From the NCBI GenBank assembly GCA_034669045.1, contig JAXDOD010000020.1:1-23511 (forward strand): a DNA stretch of 23,511 nucleotides. The letters run 5' to 3'. The notes beneath the pieces were generated by a model. That model made no database searches and was not told the origin of the DNA. It saw nothing but the letters and a program-made list of their open reading frames with translations. A program made the translations under genes and the position numbers. Within the stretch, counting starts at the first letter, position 1; the number at the start of each line of letters is the position of its first letter. Positions 6,798 through 14,817 of the stretch are shown here, in pieces. Source of the DNA: VAZQ01 sp034669045. Its GTDB lineage: Bacteria; Pseudomonadota; Alphaproteobacteria; Rhizobiales; Xanthobacteraceae.

Positions 6798-7934
6798 TCA
6801 GGTCGCGCCGCCCGGCTCGGCGTCGTTACCCAAGAACATGGGCATGAGAACTCGAAAAGTCGTAAGGCGCGGTTGTGACTCGCATTCGATGATGCCGCCG
6901 TGATCGCCAATGATCTTGGATACCAATGCAAGACCGAGGCCAGAACCGGTCGGCTTCGTGGTCACGAACGGGTCGAACAAGTGCGGCAGAAGGTCGTCGG
7001 GCACGCCCGGGCCGTTGTCCTTCACGCAGAATTCGAGCGGCAACGAGACCCGGGTCTTGCTCCCGGGCCGCGCCAGCCGCACGCCGGGACGGAACGCGGT
7101 GGTAAGGAGGATCTCGCCGTCGGCGACCCCTTCGCCGATCGATTCGGCGGCGTTCTTGACCAGGTTGAGAAACACCTGGACGAGCGCATCGCGATTGGCG
7201 AGTACCGGCGGCAGCGACGGATCGTATTCCTCGACGAATTTCACATGGCGCGCGAAGCCCGATTGGGCGAGCCGCTTCACGTGTTCGAGCACGCGATGGA
7301 TGTTGACCGGCTCGCGTTCGATCGGCCGCTCGTCGGTGAACACCTCCATGCGGTCGACGAGCTTCACGATGCGGTCGGCTTCATCGCAGATGAGCCGCGT
7401 CAGGGTGCGGTCCTCGTCCGGGACCGACTGCTCGAGCAGTTGCGCGGCGCCGCGGATGCCGGAGAGCGGGTTCTTGATCTCGTGCGCGAGCATGGCCGCC
7501 AGCGCCGTGACCGAACGCGCGGCGCCGCGATGGGTGAGCTGGCGATCCATCTTGTCGGCGATGGTGCGCTCCTGCAGCATCACGACCACATGGTCCGGCC
7601 GCTCCGGCAGCGGCGCGACATGCAGATCGACCAGCCGCTCGCCGGGATTGCGCGGGGTGCCGAGGTCGACCTTGTATTCATTGACCGCCGCACCGCGCGC
7701 GCGCACCTGATCGATGAGGGCGAGCAGCGGGCTTCCGAACGGCACAAGCTCCTGCAGCGAATGACGCCGCAACAGCGGCAGCGAGGCTTCGAAGAATGCT
7801 TCGGCCGCCGCGTTGGCGTTGGCGACCCTGCCGTCGGCCGTCACCATGATTACCGGATGGGGCAGCGCATCGAGCACCGCATCCGCCGTCCCCGAGGGCA
7901 GCACGTTCACCGGCAGCGGTTCTCGCATGCTCAT
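6798..7934 (-). CDS. ntrB: Nitrogen regulation sensor histidine kinase NtrB
   Basis: A 378-residue soluble kinase. PAS-like domain at about 18-120 (ALPHPVIMVTADGRVANANA). Phospho-acceptor His151 in AAMLAHEIKNPLSGIRGA. The ATPase domain has FLNLVKNAAESIG, DNGPGVP and GSGLGLALV. No membrane segments, as expected for NtrB (GlnL), whose kinase/phosphatase balance is set by binding the PII protein. ATG 7934 overlaps the dusB stop as ATGA and has GGAGGG with a 7-nt spacer. Translational coupling to dusB is therefore likely, and transcription probably starts upstream of dusB. Confidence 0.97.
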   Translation of the reverse strand: MSMREPLPVNVLPSGTADAVLDALPHPVIMVTADGRVANANAAAEAFFEASLPLLRRHSLQELVPFGSPLLALIDQVRARGAAVNEYKVDLGTPRNPGERLVDLHVAPLPERPDHVVVMLQERTIADKMDRQLTHRGAARSVTALAAMLAHEIKNPLSGIRGAAQLLEQSVPDEDRTLTRLICDEADRIVKLVDRMEVFTDERPIEREPVNIHRVLEHVKRLAQSGFARHVKFVEEYDPSLPPVLANRDALVQVFLNLVKNAAESIGEGVADGEILLTTAFRPGVRLARPGSKTRVSLPLEFCVKDNGPGVPDDLLPHLFDPFVTTKPTGSGLGLALVSKIIGDHGGIIECESQPRLTTFRVLMPMFLGNDAEPGGAT

Positions 7935-8974
7935 GCGGCGGCCCTCCGGGCCGAGCCAAACGCGTCAAAGGCTTCGGCCAGGCGGCGATGGACCGCCGCC
8001 GGCGCGTCGGCGGTGAGGACGCGCTGGCGATGGGCCTTGAGGATGTCCGCTGGGGCAGCCGCGGTCTGCGCCGCCGCGTCGAGCGCCCAGCCGAGATGCT
8101 TGCGCGCGTGGCGAAGCCCGATGGCGAGGCCGTGGTGCGCGAGCATCTCCTCGTAGAGTTCACGAATGAGCGCAATCTGCGCGGCGAGCGTGGGTTCGCT
8201 TTCGCGCCGGCCGCCGGCAAGATGGCGGCCGACCTGGCCGGGCAGCCACGGCCGTCCCTGGGCGGCACGGCCGATCATGACCGCGTCGGCACCGGACTGC
8301 GCCAGCGCCATCTCGGCCTCAGCGGCGGAGCCGATATCGCCATTGACGACAACCGGGATGGCGACGCTCGCCTTGACCGCGGCCACCGCCCTCCAGTCGG
8401 CCCGGCCCTTGTAGAACTGGCAGCGCGTGCGCCCATGCACGGTGATGAGGCGGATGCCGGCGGCCTCGGCACGCCGCGCCAGCTCGGGGGCGTTGATCGT
8501 GCGATCATCCCAGCCGAGCCGCATCTTGAGGGTGACCGGGACATTGACCGCCTTGACGGTCGCCTCGATGAGGGCGAGCGCATGGTCGAGGTCGCGCATG
8601 AGCGCAGATCCGGCCTGCCCGCCGATCACGTGCCGCGCCGGGCAACCCATGTTGATGTCGATGACGGCAGCGCCGGCGGCCTCGGCGATGCGCGCGCCCG
8701 CGGCCAGCCAGCGCGCCTCGCAGCCGGCAAGCTGCACCACGTGCGTGCGGATGCCGCGGCCTTCCGTGCGCAGCACGACGTCGGGGCGACCTTCGACCAG
8801 CGCTTCACTCGCGGTCATCTCCGAGACCACGAGGCCGGCGCCGAGTTTCGCCACGAGTCGGCGGAATGGCGCATCGGTCACGCCCGACATGGGGGCGAGC
8901 ACCACCCGGTTGGCCAGCCGAATGTGGCCGATCGCGATCGGGGGTGGCCGGAAATTGATTTGTTCTGAAGCCAC
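7931..8974 (-). CDS. dusB: tRNA-dihydrouridine synthase DusB (NifR3)
   Basis: A 347-residue FMN TIM-barrel enzyme that reduces specific uridines in tRNA to dihydrouridine. The N-terminal barrel motif VVLAPMSGVTDAPFRRL is at about 25-40. The catalytic Cys111 sits in DINMGCPARHVIGGQAGSAL. The FMN-phosphate region (PVVVNGDIGS, then GADAVMIGRAAQGRPWL) follows. The frame is open to 9499, but similarity starts near IAIGHIRLANRVVLAP, so I take the GTG at 8974. It has AGGA with a 7-nt spacer and a candidate promoter just upstream. The dusB-ntrBC linkage gave the gene its old name nifR3. It is probably the first gene of the operon with ntrBC. Confidence 0.94.
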   Translation of the reverse strand: MASEQINFRPPPIAIGHIRLANRVVLAPMSGVTDAPFRRLVAKLGAGLVVSEMTASEALVEGRPDVVLRTEGRGIRTHVVQLAGCEARWLAAGARIAEAAGAAVIDINMGCPARHVIGGQAGSALMRDLDHALALIEATVKAVNVPVTLKMRLGWDDRTINAPELARRAEAAGIRLITVHGRTRCQFYKGRADWRAVAAVKASVAIPVVVNGDIGSAAEAEMALAQSGADAVMIGRAAQGRPWLPGQVGRHLAGGRRESEPTLAAQIALIRELYEEMLAHHGLAIGLRHARKHLGWALDAAAQTAAAPADILKAHRQRVLTADAPAAVHRRLAEAFDAFGSARRAAA

Positions 8975-9020
8975 TAAATATTCCTGCCCAGTAATTAGGC
9001 GATGCCCGTTACATGCATAG

Positions 9021-9048
9021 AGTTTAGCCAATTTCGGGATAATCGCAA
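9021..9048 (-). promoter_or_regulatory. Candidate sigma70-type promoter of the dusB-ntrBC operon
   Basis: On the minus strand TTGCGA (9048-9043) and TAAACT (9026-9021) are 16 bp apart, and the -10 box lies about 46 bp before the dusB GTG. An 11-bp palindrome, AGTGC-T-GCACT (9048-9058), overlaps the edge of the -35 box and could be a regulator site. Sequence inspection only. Confidence 0.45.
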
Positions 9049-9111
9049 GTGCTGCACTGCAAAAAATCCCCTGTTTGCTTAAGCCGGCCCCCGCAGCAGT
9101 GGAAATCCGTC

Positions 9112-9139
9112 TTGCCATGGCGGTGCAACGCGCTAATGG
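9112..9139 (+). promoter_or_regulatory. Weak candidate promoter for ispDF
   Basis: TTGCCA (9112-9117) and TAATGG (9134-9139) are 16 bp apart, about 48 bp before the ispDF start. The -35 box is good and the -10 box poor. The 8975-9187 gap between the divergent dusB and ispDF genes must hold promoters for both directions. Confidence 0.25.
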
Positions 9140-9187
9140 CAGTGCTCGATCAAATTCAGGCGTTTTCTGCCTCAGGGGCAAGCCGGC

Positions 9188-10363
9188 ATGGCAGGGATGG
9201 TCGCAGTGGTGGTCGTTGCAGCCGGACGCGGGCTCCGCGCCGGCGGCCAAGTACCAAAACAGTACCGGCAGGTCGGAACCGACCCGGTGATTCGTCCGAG
9301 CCTTTCCATATTCGCGGAACACGCCGAGGTTTCGGCGGTGCAGCCGGTCATTCATCCCGACGACGCCCAGCTCTTTGCGGCGGCCAGCGCCGGGCTGGGT
9401 CTTTTGCCACCGGTCCATGGCGGGGCGACGCGGCAGATCTCGGTGCGGGCGGGGCTGGAAGCGCTGGCGCCGCGCAAGCCCGAGGTGGTGCTGGTGCATG
9501 ACGCCGCGCGGCCGTTCGCGTCCCCTGCCCTCATTTCGCGCGCGATCGCGGCCGCAAGTGCGACCGGCGCGGCCGTGCCGGTCATGCCGGTCGCCGATAC
9601 GGTGAAGACCGTCGACGCGGCGGGCGCCGTCACCGGCACGATCGATCGTGCAAGCCTGCGCCTAGTGCAGACACCGCAGGCCTTCCAGTTCGAGCCGTTG
9701 CTTGCGGCGCACCGCCGCGCGCTGGCTGCCAGGCGCGAGGACTTCACCGACGATGCCGCGCTCGCCGAATGGGCCGGCCTCAAGGTCGTGACCTTCGAGG
9801 GCGAGGCGGGCAATACCAAGCTCACCACCGCGGAGGATTTCGTGCGCGCGCAGGCCACGCAGCTCGCGGCCCTCGGCGACGTGCGCACCGGCCACGGCGT
9901 CGACGTGCACCAGTTCACCGACGGCGATCACGTCTGGCTCGGGGGCCTGCGCATTGCGCATACGCGCGCCGTCACCGGCCATTCCGACGCCGACGTCGTG
10001 TTGCACGCGCTGGTCGATGCCATCCTGGGCGCGCTCGCCGACGGCGACATCGGCGTGCATTTCCCGCCCAGCGACGCGCAATGGCGTGGCGCCTCGTCCG
10101 ATCGCTTCCTGGCATTCGCGGTCGAGCGCGTGCGCGCACGCGGCGGCCGCATTGCCCACCTCGACGCGACCATCGTCTGCGAGGCGCCGCGCATCGGTCC
10201 GCACCGCGACGCCATGCGCGCGCGCATCGCCGAGATCGCGGGCCTGCCGGTCGAACGCGTGGCGGTGAAGGCGACGACGAGCGAGAAACTCGGCTTCACC
10301 GGGCGCAGCGAAGGCATCGTGGCCTTTGCCAATGCGACCGTGCGGCTGCCGTGGACCGACTGA
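9188..10363 (+). CDS. ispDF: Bifunctional MEP-pathway enzyme IspDF
   Basis: A 391-residue fusion, the usual alphaproteobacterial form. Residues 1-230 are IspD (2-C-methyl-D-erythritol 4-phosphate cytidylyltransferase): the CTP loop VVAAGRGLRAGGQVPKQY at about 9-26, HDAARPF at 104-110 and GNTKLTTAEDF at 208-218. Residues 232-391 are IspF (2-C-methyl-D-erythritol 2,4-cyclodiphosphate synthase): GVDVHQF with metal ligands Asp239 and His241, His265 in GHSDADV, His273 in LHALVDAIL, and KATTSEKLGFTGRSEG near the end. These are two steps of isoprenoid synthesis, separated in the pathway by IspE. ATG 9188 has AGGGG with a 9-nt spacer; ATG 9197 has no correctly spaced site. The amidase gene starts 13 bp downstream. 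Confidence 0.97.
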   Translation: MAGMVAVVVVAAGRGLRAGGQVPKQYRQVGTDPVIRPSLSIFAEHAEVSAVQPVIHPDDAQLFAAASAGLGLLPPVHGGATRQISVRAGLEALAPRKPEVVLVHDAARPFASPALISRAIAAASATGAAVPVMPVADTVKTVDAAGAVTGTIDRASLRLVQTPQAFQFEPLLAAHRRALAARREDFTDDAALAEWAGLKVVTFEGEAGNTKLTTAEDFVRAQATQLAALGDVRTGHGVDVHQFTDGDHVWLGGLRIAHTRAVTGHSDADVVLHALVDAILGALADGDIGVHFPPSDAQWRGASSDRFLAFAVERVRARGGRIAHLDATIVCEAPRIGPHRDAMRARIAEIAGLPVERVAVKATTSEKLGFTGRSEGIVAFANATVRLPWTD

Positions 10364-10376
10364 CTGGAGCGGTTCG

Positions 10377-10868
10377 ATGGTCCCGTCGCTTGAAGAATCG
10401 GCGCGCGCGCTGCTCGACCTTTGCCGCACCAGGTCGCTGAAGATCGCGTGCGCCGAATCCTGTACCGGCGGGCTTCTCGCCGCCACGCTCACCGATATCC
10501 CCGGCTCCTCCGACGTGATCGAGCGCGGCTTCGTGACCTATAGCAACCAGGCGAAGCAGGACATGCTGGGGGTCTCCGCGCTGACACTCGCGCGTTTCGG
10601 TGCGGTGAGCCGCGAGACCGTCGAGGCCATGGCCGCGGGCGCGCTGGCGCATGCACCGGTCGACCTGGCCGTGGCGATCACCGGGATCGCCGGGCCGGGC
10701 GGCGGCTCGCCCGGGAAGCCCGTCGGGCTTGTGCATTTCGCCGCAGGCGCGCGCGGCGGCGGGCTCATCCATCGGGAGCGGAAATTTGGCGACGTCGGCC
10801 GCACGCAGGTGCGCGTGGCGTCGGTGGTCGAGGCGCTCGCGATGCTGCGGGAGCTTGCGCAAGCTTGA
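10377..10868 (+). CDS. pncC: CinA C-terminal-type nicotinamide-nucleotide amidase (PncC)
   Basis: A 163-residue protein made only of the CinA C-terminal domain. Hallmarks are CAESCTGGLLAATLTDIPGSS at about 24-44 with the conserved Ser-Cys-Thr-Gly-Gly, then FVTYSNQAKQDMLGV, AVSRETVEAMA and AVAITGIAGPGGGSPGKPVG. By family it hydrolyses nicotinamide mononucleotide to nicotinate mononucleotide plus ammonia, recycling pyridine nucleotides. I start at ATG 10377, which has GGAG with a 7-nt spacer. The frame is open a little further upstream, overlapping ispDF, but those codons do not look like the family. It is probably cotranscribed with ispDF and converges on the next gene with only 12 bp between. 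Confidence 0.92.
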   Translation: MVPSLEESARALLDLCRTRSLKIACAESCTGGLLAATLTDIPGSSDVIERGFVTYSNQAKQDMLGVSALTLARFGAVSRETVEAMAAGALAHAPVDLAVAITGIAGPGGGSPGKPVGLVHFAAGARGGGLIHRERKFGDVGRTQVRVASVVEALAMLRELAQA

Positions 10869-10880
10869 CGCGCGCCTGGC

Positions 10881-13115
10881 TCACCGGCCGAGCTTCTTGC
10901 GCACGATCGCGGAGAAGAGATCGGAATAATCATCCGTCCAGGCCGGCGTGCCCGCGTCGGGTTTGATCTCGCGCCAGCCCGTTCGTTGCGGCAGGTCGCC
11001 GAGGTCGGCAGCCTTGCGCGCAAGCGCCGCGACGATGGCGTTGAGCTTGTAGTCGGGCGGCAGCGTCTCGGGACGGTCGTCCTCCTTGAGGTAGGTCACG
11101 AGGCCCTCGGCGGCAGCAGCCGCGGCAATCACCCGGCCGAGTTCCAGGTGCCGGTTGGAGATGTGCATGACCACGACGCCGCCGGCTTCAAGCCGCGCAA
11201 GATAGCCGGCAAGCGCCTCGCGGGTGAGCAGGTGCACGGGGATCGCATCGGACGAAAACGCATCGAGGATGATGAGGTCGTAGCGCCGAGCGGACGCCGC
11301 CAGCGTGAGCCGCGCGTCGCCGATGACGACCGGGAGATCGGGCGCGCACGACGAGATGAAACTGAACAGCCTCGGGTCGCGGGCGATCCGCACCACGTCG
11401 GGGTCGATCTCGAAGAAGGTCCAGGCCTCCTGGGGGCGGCGATGGCAGGCGAGACTGCCGGTTCCGAGCCCGACCGCGGCGACCTGGCGGAGCCCTCCCC
11501 GCGCGTCGCGCGCGGCATCGATCGCCTCCGACATCGGTCCGCCGAAATAATAGTAGGTCAGCGGCTCCGGCTGCCCCGCAGCGATGCGCTCGGCGCCGTG
11601 CATGGTGGTGCCGTGGTAGAGCAGCCGATGGCGGCCATCGGCGGTCTCGACCACCTGGTGCACGCCGAAGAAGCTGCGCGCGGTTTCGATCCGGTTGAAG
11701 CCCGGCTGCCACTGGTCGGTCAGCACGAAAGCGAGCACCACCAGCGCGAAGAACCGCGCCGGGCGATGCCTTTGGAGCAGCATGAGTGCAACGAGCCCAA
11801 CGAGCGCGATCTGCACCGGCAATTCGGCGGCGGCGGGCAGCCGGATGTCAAAGACGAACTGCACGGCGACCGCGAGCGCCGCGATCAGCAGCACGGGAGT
11901 GGCCTCCGTCACAATGCGGCGGAGCCCGCCCGCGAACATGCCGGGCAGCACCAGGACCGCCGCCGCCACCAGGATCGGGTACTCATAGATACGGTTGAAG
12001 ATGCAAGGGGCGATGAGTGCCGCAAAGATGCCGCCGATGACTCCGCCGAGCGAGGTCCAGAGATAGAACTCGGTGAGCAGCCCGGGTGGCGGACGGCGGC
12101 GGTAAAGCTCGCCATGGCACAGCAGCGCCAGCAGCAGGAACGCCACCAGGTTGACCACGGCCATCGCCAGCCAGAACACCGGGTCGCGTCCGAGCATGCC
12201 GACGGCGAGCGGCGCCACCAGGATTGGCACGAGCCGCACGACCGTGTCTTGGCGGATCCACGGCCGCTCGCGGAATACGGCGACGAAGGTCAGCAGATAA
12301 ACCGCGAGCGGCAGGACCCAGAGGAACGGCGCGGCGGCGACGTCGGTGGTCACATAGGACGTCACCGCGATCACGAGGCCGGCCGGGATGGCGGCAAGCG
12401 CCAGCCACGACAGGCGCTCGCGCGCGGTTGCCGGCGCGCATTGCGGGTTCGCGGCGTGACCGCTTTGCCGGCGCGCCACGAACAAGCCGGCGCCCGCCAT
12501 GCAGATTGCGAGCACTGCAAATCCCGCCGACCAGAGCTGCGCCTGCACCTTGAGCGTAAGCCACGGCTCGATCGCGACCGGATAGGCAATGAGGGCCGTG
12601 AACGAGCCGAGGTTGGAGGCGGCGTAAAGGACATAAGGGTTGCGCGCCTGGGTGTGGCCGGTGGCGGCGAACCAGCCCTGCAGCAGCGGCGCGCTCGCGG
12701 ACAGCACGGCAAACGGCAGTCCGATCGAGGCCGCAAACAGGCCGATCAGCCACAGCGCGATGCCGCTCGTGGGTGGCGTGGCAAAACCCGACGCGATGGC
12801 GATCGGCAGCGTGAGCGCAGCGGCGGCGAGCACGCCGAGATGGACCAGCGCACCGACGCCGAGGGAAAGCCGGCGCACCAGCAGATGCGCATAGGCATAG
12901 CCTGCGAGCAGCGCCGCCTGGAAGAACACCATGGCGACAGACCAAACGGTCGGGGGACCGCCGAGCCGCGGCAGCACCATCTTGGTGAACATCGGCTGCA
13001 CCAGGAACAGGAGCAGCGCGGACAGGAACAGCGTCGCCGCAAACAAGGCGGGTGCGAGCCGGAGTGCGCCCGGCAGGATTCGGGGTGTCGAAGCGGCAGG
13101 ATCGAGCGTGGTCAT
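10881..13115 (-). CDS. Polytopic membrane protein fused to a spermidine-synthase-like domain
   Basis: A 744-residue protein of the fused-MFS/spermidine-synthase type. Residues about 20-465 hold roughly a dozen hydrophobic segments (for example 20-40, 60-80, 120-145, 235-255, 265-282, 315-335, 355-372). The cytoplasmic end, about 480-744, resembles a spermidine synthase / SAM-methyltransferase fold: YYYFGGPMSEAI at 521-532, glycine loop VGLGTGSL at 548-555, acidic FFEIDPDVV at 567-575, and DLIILDAFSSDAIPVHLLT around Asp618. The aminopropyl-transfer residues of true spermidine synthases are not clearly kept, so the substrate is unknown. It follows the Coq10-like gene by 30 bp and is probably cotranscribed. 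Confidence 0.85.
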   Translation of the reverse strand: MTTLDPAASTPRILPGALRLAPALFAATLFLSALLLFLVQPMFTKMVLPRLGGPPTVWSVAMVFFQAALLAGYAYAHLLVRRLSLGVGALVHLGVLAAAALTLPIAIASGFATPPTSGIALWLIGLFAASIGLPFAVLSASAPLLQGWFAATGHTQARNPYVLYAASNLGSFTALIAYPVAIEPWLTLKVQAQLWSAGFAVLAICMAGAGLFVARRQSGHAANPQCAPATARERLSWLALAAIPAGLVIAVTSYVTTDVAAAPFLWVLPLAVYLLTFVAVFRERPWIRQDTVVRLVPILVAPLAVGMLGRDPVFWLAMAVVNLVAFLLLALLCHGELYRRRPPPGLLTEFYLWTSLGGVIGGIFAALIAPCIFNRIYEYPILVAAAVLVLPGMFAGGLRRIVTEATPVLLIAALAVAVQFVFDIRLPAAAELPVQIALVGLVALMLLQRHRPARFFALVVLAFVLTDQWQPGFNRIETARSFFGVHQVVETADGRHRLLYHGTTMHGAERIAAGQPEPLTYYYFGGPMSEAIDAARDARGGLRQVAAVGLGTGSLACHRRPQEAWTFFEIDPDVVRIARDPRLFSFISSCAPDLPVVIGDARLTLAASARRYDLIILDAFSSDAIPVHLLTREALAGYLARLEAGGVVVMHISNRHLELGRVIAAAAAAEGLVTYLKEDDRPETLPPDYKLNAIVAALARKAADLGDLPQRTGWREIKPDAGTPAWTDDYSDLFSAIVRKKLGR

Positions 13116-13145
13116 CGGCGGTTCCAGAGCAATCTGGCCGCGATC

Positions 13146-13622
13146 CTAGGCCGACGGCGTTAAGCCCCGCTTACTCCCATAGACCACGTCGGCGCGCCGC
13201 TCGAATGCCGCCGTGAAGCGGCGGAAGGCAACGTCGAACATCGCCCCCATGAGCAGCCCCAGCATCCGGCTCTTGAACTCATAGGAGATGAAGAACTCGA
13301 TGTCGCAGCTCCCCTCGCCGGTCGGGCGAAACCTCCAGCGGTTCTCCAGGTGGCTGAAAGGCCCTTCCAGGTATTCGACCAGGATTTGCAGCTTCGGACG
13401 CTCGAGCGTGACCCGGCTGGTGAAGGCTTCGCGCACCAGCTTGTAGGCGACGGTCATGTCGGCGATGACGATCTCGACGCCGTCGGGCTCGGGGCTGCGC
13501 TTGCGTATCTTCAGGTCGCGGCACAGCGGCACGAATTCGGGATAGCGCTCGACGTCGGCGACCAGGTCGAACATGTCGGCGGCGGCGTGGCGGACGCGGC
13601 GTGTGGTGGTGAATTGGGGCAT
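13146..13622 (-). CDS. Coq10/RatA-family START-like protein
   Basis: A 158-residue SRPBCC (START-fold) protein. It begins PQFTTTRRVRHAAADMFDLV and continues VERYPEFVPLCRDLKI, the standard Coq10/RatA opening. Further marks are VAYKLVREAFTSRVTLERP, EGPFSHLENRWRF and a C-terminal amphipathic helix (LMGAMFDVAFRRFTAAFE). In alphaproteobacteria these proteins are thought to bind ubiquinone and help deliver it, like yeast Coq10. The name RatA toxin comes from the E. coli homologue and should not be carried over without evidence. ATG 13622 has GAGG with a 4-nt spacer. Downstream of lipA and upstream of the fused membrane protein, same strand. Confidence 0.9.
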   Translation of the reverse strand: MPQFTTTRRVRHAAADMFDLVADVERYPEFVPLCRDLKIRKRSPEPDGVEIVIADMTVAYKLVREAFTSRVTLERPKLQILVEYLEGPFSHLENRWRFRPTGEGSCDIEFFISYEFKSRMLGLLMGAMFDVAFRRFTAAFERRADVVYGSKRGLTPSA

Positions 13623-13628
13623 GCAGCC

Positions 13629-13775
13629 TCAAGCCACCGAAGGCGCGGCCGCGAGACGCCGCTCGCGACAATTCTGTCGCAGAAATGCCGCCGCTTCGGG
13701 GTCCGAGCGCAGGATCACTGGGCGCGACCAGGCGTCGTGGAGATCGAGCGCGGTACGGACTATCGGGTCATACAC
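13629..13775 (-). CDS. Possible small ORF between lipA and the Coq10-like gene (48 aa)
   Basis: A GTG at 13775 overlaps the lipA stop region (GTGTATGA) and opens a 48-codon frame. It ends at a TGA whose last base overlaps the GAGG ribosome site of the Coq10-like gene. The product would read VYDPIVRTALDLHDAWSRPV and on through RSDPEAAAFLRQNCRERR. The arrangement fits translational coupling, but length and GC3 are also compatible with a chance frame in GC-rich DNA. I do not recognise it. Confidence 0.25.
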   Translation of the reverse strand: MYDPIVRTALDLHDAWSRPVILRSDPEAAAFLRQNCRERRLAAAPSVA

Positions 13776-14733
13776 GTGCGGATAGTTGCGCTTCTCGCGC
13801 CGCCTTCAGCCGCGCAAAATCCTCGCCCGCGTGGTGCGACGAGCGCGTCAGCGGGCTGGCCGCGACCATCAGGAAACCCTTGGCATAGGCGACGGTTGCG
13901 TAGGCCTTGAACTCCTCGGGCGGCACGAAGCGCACGACCTCGTGATGCTTGCGCGTCGGCTGCAGGTACTGGCCCATGGTCAGAAAATCGACGCCGGCGG
14001 CGCGCAGGTCGTCCATGACCTGAAGCACTTCGTTGCGCTCCTCGCCGAGGCCGACCATGATGCCGGACTTGGTGAAGATCGCGGGATCGAACTCCTTCAC
14101 CCGCTGCAGCAGCCGGATCGAAGCAAAATAGCGCGCGCCCGGCCGCACCGTGAGATAGTTCGAGGGCACCGTTTCCAGATTGTGGTTGAACACGTCGGGA
14201 CCGGCCGCGACCACCGCTTCGACCGCACCGTCCTTGCGCAGGAAGTCGGGCGTGAGCACCTCGACGGTCGTTCCAGGGCAGCGCGCGCGGATGGCGCGGA
14301 TCACGGCGGCGAAATGTCCCGCCCCGCCGTCGGCGAGGTCGTCGCGATCGACCGACGTGACCACGACATGGGCAAGGCCGAGCTTGGCGGTCGCGTCGGC
14401 GACGCGCGCCGGCTCCTGCGCATCGAGCGGCCCGGGCAGGCCGGTCTTGACGTTGCAGAACGCGCAGGCGCGCGTGCAGGTGTCGCCCATGATCATGAAG
14501 GTCGCGTGCTTCTTCTCCCAGCATTCACCGATGTTGGGACAGCCCGCCTCCTCGCAGACAGTGACGAGGCCATTGGCGCGCACGATCGCCTGGGTGTCGC
14601 GGTATCCCTTCGACACCGGCGCCTTGACGCGAATCCAGTCGGGCTTCGTGTGCAACGGCGTGTCGGGGCGGTGCGCCTTCTCGGGATGGCGCGCGCGGCC
14701 GCCCGGGCCGACGGTGTCGAGGACGACAGCCAT
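13768..14733 (-). CDS. lipA: Lipoyl synthase LipA
   Basis: A 321-residue radical SAM enzyme, full length for the family. The auxiliary iron-sulphur cluster motif is Cys60, Cys65 and Cys71 (TVCEEAGCPNIGECW). The radical SAM motif is Cys86-x3-Cys90-x2-Cys93 (DTCTRACAFC). Also present are VTSVDRDDLADGGAGHF, FNHNLETV, KSGIMVGLGE and the C-terminal LTRSSHHAGEDF with the serine pair that ligates the auxiliary cluster. It inserts two sulphurs into octanoyl chains on lipoyl domains, such as those of PdhB and PdhC encoded nearby. ATG 14733 has GGAG with a 5-nt spacer. Confidence 0.98.
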   Translation of the reverse strand: MAVVLDTVGPGGRARHPEKAHRPDTPLHTKPDWIRVKAPVSKGYRDTQAIVRANGLVTVCEEAGCPNIGECWEKKHATFMIMGDTCTRACAFCNVKTGLPGPLDAQEPARVADATAKLGLAHVVVTSVDRDDLADGGAGHFAAVIRAIRARCPGTTVEVLTPDFLRKDGAVEAVVAAGPDVFNHNLETVPSNYLTVRPGARYFASIRLLQRVKEFDPAIFTKSGIMVGLGEERNEVLQVMDDLRAAGVDFLTMGQYLQPTRKHHEVVRFVPPEEFKAYATVAYAKGFLMVAASPLTRSSHHAGEDFARLKAAREAQLSARV

Positions 14734-14817
14734 GGAATCTCCAGAGCGGCGCCTGCTTCTGCGGCGGTCTCAAGCCCTACTTACGAAGCCCAGAGGCGCG
14801 CCACAAGGGGCACCGGC

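Noticed and set aside
8975..9499. A long N-terminal extension of the dusB frame up to 9499
   Set aside because: The extension runs antisense into ispDF, is not like any Dus protein, and would skip the well-placed GTG, ribosome site and promoter at 8974-9048.
10853..10864. Perfect 12-bp palindrome GCTTGCGCAAGC at the end of the amidase gene
   Set aside because: It lies inside the coding sequence for the conserved-looking end of the protein, has no T-run, and such short GC palindromes are expected by chance in this DNA. It may help termination between the convergent genes, but I cannot support it.
10986..13163. A 725-codon plus-strand open frame opposite the fused membrane protein gene
   Set aside because: Its product is a His/Arg/Glu/Gln-rich string with no domain, typical of the antisense of a GC-rich hydrophobic gene. 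The minus-strand gene has clear membrane segments and motifs.
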